A stretch of 5,837 nt of DNA from DAIOGN01 sp036745245. Lineage in GTDB: Bacteria; Zixibacteria; MSB-5A5; JAUVRN01. Of this stretch, positions 5,794-5,837 are shown piece after piece (within the stretch, counting starts at the first letter, position 1; the number at the start of each line of letters is the position of its first letter). Location: the NCBI GenBank assembly GCA_036745245.1, contig DAIOGN010000166.1, forward strand, positions 1 to 5,837. The letters are read 5' to 3'. The translations under genes and the position numbers were made by a program. Under the pieces are notes generated by a model, which made no database searches, was not told where the DNA came from, and was given only the letters and a program-made list of their open reading frames with translations.

Positions 5794-5837
5794 ATGAGCA
5801 AGGTAATCGGCATCGATCTGGGGACGACCAACTCCTG
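5794..5837 (+). CDS. dnaK: Chaperone DnaK (Hsp70), N-terminal start only
   Basis: Seen: ATG 5794 gives M-S-K-V-I-G-I-D-L-G-T-T-N-S, and the gene runs off the right edge after 14 codons. Known: G-I-D-L-G-T-T-N-S is the near-invariant phosphate-1 loop at the N-terminus of DnaK, part of its ATPase domain. DnaK is the cytoplasmic ATP-dependent chaperone that works with DnaJ and GrpE. HscA shares part of this motif, but the M-S-K-V-I-G-I-D-L-G-T-T-N-S form and the hsp20 neighbour favour DnaK. No promoter of its own is evident in the 102 bp after hsp20, so expression may rest on read-through of the terminator or on a promoter I cannot recognise. Confidence 0.95.
   Translation, partial: MSKVIGIDLGTTNS

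Noticed and set aside
1..5837. CRISPR array, tRNA/rRNA, insertion sequence or phage signal
   Set aside because: No regularly spaced repeats, no tRNA or rRNA conserved segments, and no transposase or terminal inverted repeats were seen on either strand. The change near 160 has no mobile-element end.

Overview
The window looks like part of a GC-rich, Gram-negative (diderm) bacterial chromosome or metagenomic contig. The diderm call rests on an Omp85-type outer-membrane barrel and a lipobox lipoprotein. Proteins that join a TolB-like propeller to an Omp85 barrel, and large HEAT-repeat proteins, are common in Gemmatimonadota, Acidobacteriota, Eisenbacteria-like candidate phyla and delta-proteobacterial groups. 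I cannot place the organism more finely from sequence alone.

Layout, left to right. (1) About 1-160: this stretch reads best on the minus strand as the N-terminal part of an SGNH/GDSL-type hydrolase (block I G-D-S-F), cut at the left edge. Its codon usage differs from everything to its right. (2) About 160-1761 (+): the C-terminal part of a TolB-propeller/Omp85-barrel outer-membrane protein. Its true N-terminus is absent, and its reading frame runs into the antisense hydrolase fragment by chance. (3) 1745-2722 (+): a BamB/PQQ-like beta-propeller lipoprotein. (4) 2719-4941 (+): a 740-residue cytoplasmic-looking protein with C-terminal HEAT repeats. Genes 2-4 abut or overlap and form one probable operon. 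(5) 4942-5250: an intergenic region with a good promoter candidate (sigma-54-like, overlapping a sigma-32-like -35) just before a heat-shock gene. (6) 5251-5691 (+): a small heat-shock protein (Hsp20). (7) 5719-5750: a strong intrinsic terminator. (8) 5794-end (+): the first codons of dnaK.

There are two functional blocks. The first is an envelope operon pairing an outer-membrane barrel that carries its own propeller with a separate propeller lipoprotein, followed by a HEAT-repeat protein of unknown role. The second is a chaperone block in which Hsp20 would hold unfolding proteins for DnaK-driven refolding.

The observation most in need of checking is the abrupt change at about 150-170. It is either an assembly chimera or a real rearrangement that truncated both genes. 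I found no convincing wholly new system. The propeller-barrel, propeller lipoprotein and HEAT operon is the least explained real biology here.
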